Source: Aestuariivivens sediminis
Lineage (GTDB): Bacteria; Bacteroidota; Bacteroidia; Flavobacteriales; Flavobacteriaceae
DNA: 64,000 nucleotides
Direction: 5' to 3'
Assembly: GCF_022662105.1 (NCBI RefSeq)
Contig: NZ_JAKMCP010000005.1
Span: 1 to 64,000, forward strand
Position 1 is the first letter of the stretch. Each line of letters opens with the position of its first letter. Under the pieces are notes generated by a model. The model was given only the letters and a program-made list of their open reading frames with translations, was not told the DNA's origin and searched no databases. Shown here piece by piece: positions 61,440-64,000 of the stretch. The position numbers and the translations under genes were made by a program.

Positions 61440-61841
61440 ATGATAAACAGAGTAGAAAAATTGAGTTTACTGTCGGAAATGATTGCATTTGCAAAGTACG
61501 ATAAAGAGATTAATACCATAGAGTATAATTTTCTATTAGGCGTCGCCAAGCAATTGGGCATCTCTCGTGAAGACTTTGATTATTTAATAGAGCATCCTGT
61601 TACATATACGCATTTGAAATCTCACAGTGAACGTATTGTGCAATTTCATAGATTAGTATTGTTAATGAATATTGACAGTCAAAATTCCAAATCGGGTGCG
61701 ACCAAGCTATATAATTTTGGTTTACGAATGGGTTTAAGTCATGAGTCTATAAGCAAGGTCCTATATTTAATGGAGAGTTTCCCGAATAAAATTGTACCAC
61801 CGGATGTGTTAATCGATATTTTTAAAACACAATATAATTAG
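61440..61841 (+). CDS. TerB-like helical protein
   Basis: 133 residues, all-alpha, starting MINRVEKLSLLSEMIAFAKYD. The pattern of an acidic residue pair in KYDKEINTIEYNFL and following helices is like the TerB/DjlA N-terminal fold, which binds metal or membranes in some members. It is convergent with uvrB, 42 bp away; proteins at this position are sometimes labelled as excinuclease by neighbourhood, but there is no UvrB similarity. Confidence 0.7.
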   Translation: MINRVEKLSLLSEMIAFAKYDKEINTIEYNFLLGVAKQLGISREDFDYLIEHPVTYTHLKSHSERIVQFHRLVLLMNIDSQNSKSGATKLYNFGLRMGLSHESISKVLYLMESFPNKIVPPDVLIDIFKTQYN

Positions 61842-61883
61842 TATTTAATGGTTTGAATTCTAATTTAAAAGCGCTTAAAGTAG

Positions 61884-63887
61884 TTATATTTTTAGCGCTT
61901 CTATTTTACCCTGATATTGCTTTATTTCATCTCTTAATCTCGCTGCTACAATAAAATCCAATGCTTTTGCGGCGTCTTCCATTAATTTTCGCTTTTCACG
62001 AATTTTGGCCTCTAATTCCGATTTAGTGAGATATTCACTTTCCGGTTCTGCTGCCTTTGCAGCCATTAATTCGTAGCTATATGTGCTAACCGAATTTTTG
62101 GCCAATGCGTTATCTAAACTTTTCTTAATCGCTTTGGGGGTTATCTTATTAGCAGTATTATAAGCTACTTGTTTTTCCCTTCGGTATTGCGTTTCATCAA
62201 TGGTTTTTTGCATGCTTTTGGTAATGGTATCGGCATACATGATAGCCTTACCATTTAGGTGTCTGGCAGCACGTCCTACAGTTTGGGTTAAAGACCTTGC
62301 CGAACGTAAAAATCCTTCTTTATCGGCATCTAAAATAGCCACAAGGGATACTTCAGGCAAATCCAAACCTTCACGAAGCAAATTAACACCAACTAAGACA
62401 TCGAACAACCCTTTTCGTAAATCTTGCATGATTTCTACGCGTTCCAATGTATCCACATCACTATGGATATATCTACAGCGGACCTGAATTCGTTCCAGAT
62501 ATTTTGTTAACTCCTCTGCCATACGTTTTGTCAGTGTTGTGACTAAAATGCGTTCGTCTTTTTCAACGCGAATTTGAATTTCTTCAATTAAGTCGTCAAT
62601 TTGATTTAAACTTGGCCGAACTTCAATTTCTGGGTCCAACAGGCCTGTTGGACGGATTACTTGTTCCACATAAACGCCATCGGTCTTTTGTAACTCATAA
62701 TCTGCCGGCGTGGCACTGACATAAATGACCTGATTTTGAAGTGCTTCAAACTCTTCAAATTTCAAGGGCCTATTATCCATGGCGGCGGGTAATCTAAATC
62801 CATATTCTACAAGGTTTTCCTTTCTACTACGATCACCGCCATACATGGCATGAACCTGTGAAATAGTGACATGACTCTCATCGACCACCATTAAGAAATC
62901 CTCCGGGAAATAATCTAATAAACAGAAGGGCCGGGATCCCGGTGATCGGCCATCCAAATACCTCGAATAGTTTTCAATACCTGAGCAGTAACCCAATTCA
63001 CGTATCATTTCCAAATCAAATTCCGTACGTTCCTTTAAGCGTTTTGCCTCCAGGTGTTTACCGATATCCTTAAAATAATCATACTGTTTTACCAAATCGT
63101 CCTGAATGTCCTTAATGGCATTTTGAAGTACCTCCGGTGATGTGACGAACATATTGGCCGGGTATATATTTAACCTGTCGTACTTTTCAATGATCTGATT
63201 CGATAGGATATTAAAAGATTCAATATCTTCAATTTCATCACCAAAAAAATGAATTCGGAAGGCATCATCTGCATAACTGGGAAATATGTCAACCGTATCC
63301 CCTTTTATTCTAAAATTACCATGGTTAAATTCGGCTTCGGTTCGCGAATATAGGCTTTGAACTAATCGATGTAATAATTGGGTTCGGGAAATGATTTGAT
63401 CACGCTCCAACGAAATGACATTTTTTTGAAACTCAATGGGATTTCCAATACCATACAAGCAGGACACTGAAGCGACAACAATCACATCACGTCGTCCTGA
63501 GAGCAGGGATGAGGTGGTACTTAGTCGCATTTTTTCTATTTCTTCATTTATTGACAGGTCCTTTTCTATATAGACCCCTGTTACCGGGATATAGGCCTCA
63601 GGTTGATAGTAATCGTAATAAGATACAAAGTACTCCACCGCATTATTCGGAAAAAATTGCTTGAATTCGGAATACAATTGAGCGGCCAATGTTTTATTAT
63701 GTGCCAAAACCAATGTGGGGCGTTGAACTTCCTGGATGACATTAGCTATGGTAAAGGTTTTACCTGAACCGGTAACCCCTAAAAGTGTTTGGTATTTCTC
63801 GTTAGAAATGATACCATTAGTCAGTTCCTTTATGGCTTCCGGCTGATCACCGGTCGGGCTAAATTCAGATTCAATTTGAAAACGCAT
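61884..63887 (-). CDS. uvrB: Excinuclease ABC subunit B
   Basis: 667 residues. The helicase motifs are complete: Walker A GVTGSGKT (37-44), beta-hairpin YYDYYQPEAYIP, VVDESHVTI (DESH), SATPADYE, and motif VI TQTVGRAARHLNGKA. The C-terminal UVR domain (LEAKIREKRKLMEDAAKALD) binds UvrC. Damage verification in nucleotide excision repair. The gene is single and complete, with its start inside the window. Confidence 0.97.
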   Translation of the reverse strand: MRFQIESEFSPTGDQPEAIKELTNGIISNEKYQTLLGVTGSGKTFTIANVIQEVQRPTLVLAHNKTLAAQLYSEFKQFFPNNAVEYFVSYYDYYQPEAYIPVTGVYIEKDLSINEEIEKMRLSTTSSLLSGRRDVIVVASVSCLYGIGNPIEFQKNVISLERDQIISRTQLLHRLVQSLYSRTEAEFNHGNFRIKGDTVDIFPSYADDAFRIHFFGDEIEDIESFNILSNQIIEKYDRLNIYPANMFVTSPEVLQNAIKDIQDDLVKQYDYFKDIGKHLEAKRLKERTEFDLEMIRELGYCSGIENYSRYLDGRSPGSRPFCLLDYFPEDFLMVVDESHVTISQVHAMYGGDRSRKENLVEYGFRLPAAMDNRPLKFEEFEALQNQVIYVSATPADYELQKTDGVYVEQVIRPTGLLDPEIEVRPSLNQIDDLIEEIQIRVEKDERILVTTLTKRMAEELTKYLERIQVRCRYIHSDVDTLERVEIMQDLRKGLFDVLVGVNLLREGLDLPEVSLVAILDADKEGFLRSARSLTQTVGRAARHLNGKAIMYADTITKSMQKTIDETQYRREKQVAYNTANKITPKAIKKSLDNALAKNSVSTYSYELMAAKAAEPESEYLTKSELEAKIREKRKLMEDAAKALDFIVAARLRDEIKQYQGKIEALKI

Positions 63888-64000
63888 GTGCAGATAATAT
63901 AAGTGCCTAATGTAACTAAAGTTGGGATAAATTAAAATTTAAGTCTCATAAAATTAAAACTTATCTTTTTAGGGTGAAGTGTCCCATAAATGATCTGCCA
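63888..64000. other. Upstream flank of uvrB, cut by window end
   Basis: AT-rich, no ORF visible and no clear -7 element for uvrB. Confidence 0.4.

Noticed and set aside
61440-61841. Protein next to uvrB as a UvrB fragment or excinuclease subunit
   Set aside because: No helicase or UVR motif; it looks like a TerB-type helical protein.
1-64000. CRISPR arrays, insertion sequences, prophage or tRNA genes
   Set aside because: No short regularly spaced repeats, transposase or integrase genes, phage structural genes or tRNA-like cloverleafs with CCA ends were seen.

Overview
The window is a piece of a Bacteroidota chromosome, most likely a marine or aquatic member of the Flavobacteriaceae. The signs are type IX secretion C-terminal domains on two secreted proteins, fused E1 alpha/beta and CcoN/CcoO proteins, weak ribosome-binding sites, an AT-rich sequence, and many promoters that fit the Bacteroidota -7 element TAnnTTTG. 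There are no rRNA or tRNA genes, insertion sequences, prophage genes or CRISPR arrays that I can see. Gene density is high and most loci are ordinary core or accessory metabolism.

Layout. 1-3126: two type IX-secreted proteins, one a partial MopE-repeat protein with a 402-bp DNA repeat. 3600-5843: nucleoside phosphorylase, YciH/SUI1 and a 2-oxoglutarate/Fe(II) oxygenase on the minus strand. 6146-13524: fused 2-oxoacid dehydrogenase E1, sterol desaturase family protein, M19 dipeptidase, 3D-domain lipoprotein, an 800-bp gap with strong hairpins and a candidate 43-codon gene, then an exported unknown and an aldo/keto reductase. 13556-18592: MazG-like hydrolase, ilvE, DUF4920, mnmD, TIGR01777 epimerase and a LETM1-related protein. 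18735-25295: a DUF4331 protein split over two genes, a TPR lipoprotein, an MFS transporter, and a sodC / ECF sigma / anti-sigma operon. 25444-27787: hemN and a universal stress protein. 27869-32976: TetR / ABC / HlyD / TolC exporter operon. 33101-42619: complete cbb3 oxidase locus (ccoI, ccoS, ccoNO, ccoQ, ccoP, ccoG, ccoH, SafE-like) next to a divergent Crp/Fnr regulator. 42699-45340: VWA plus MoxR-type AAA pair. 45626-49007: a sucrose-cycle operon. 49057-51285: M1 peptidase and a YdeI-like protein. 51401-57456: MarR-led fatty-acid beta-oxidation operon. 57616-63887: lysA, sucC, small proteins and uvrB.

The most coherent system is microaerobic respiration. The same 14-bp palindrome (ATGACnnnnATCAT type) lies between sodC and hemN, upstream of ccoS-ccoNOQP, and between ccoI and the Crp/Fnr gene. 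In front of hemN, ccoS and ccoI its centre sits about 33 bp upstream of the centre of a -7 element, i.e. near -41 from the inferred start, the classic activating position for FNR-type proteins. At sodC the same box overlaps the promoter, which suggests opposite control. A fourth, weaker copy lies upstream of the sucrose operon.

Other points worth attention: a sucrose-phosphatase fused to an (alpha/alpha)6 glycosidase, beside a sucrose-phosphate-synthase-like glycosyltransferase; a DUF4331 domain cut cleanly into two separately exported proteins; an ABC exporter whose ATPase keeps Walker A but has lost most other motifs; and palindromic operators for the MarR and TetR regulators placed on their own promoters.
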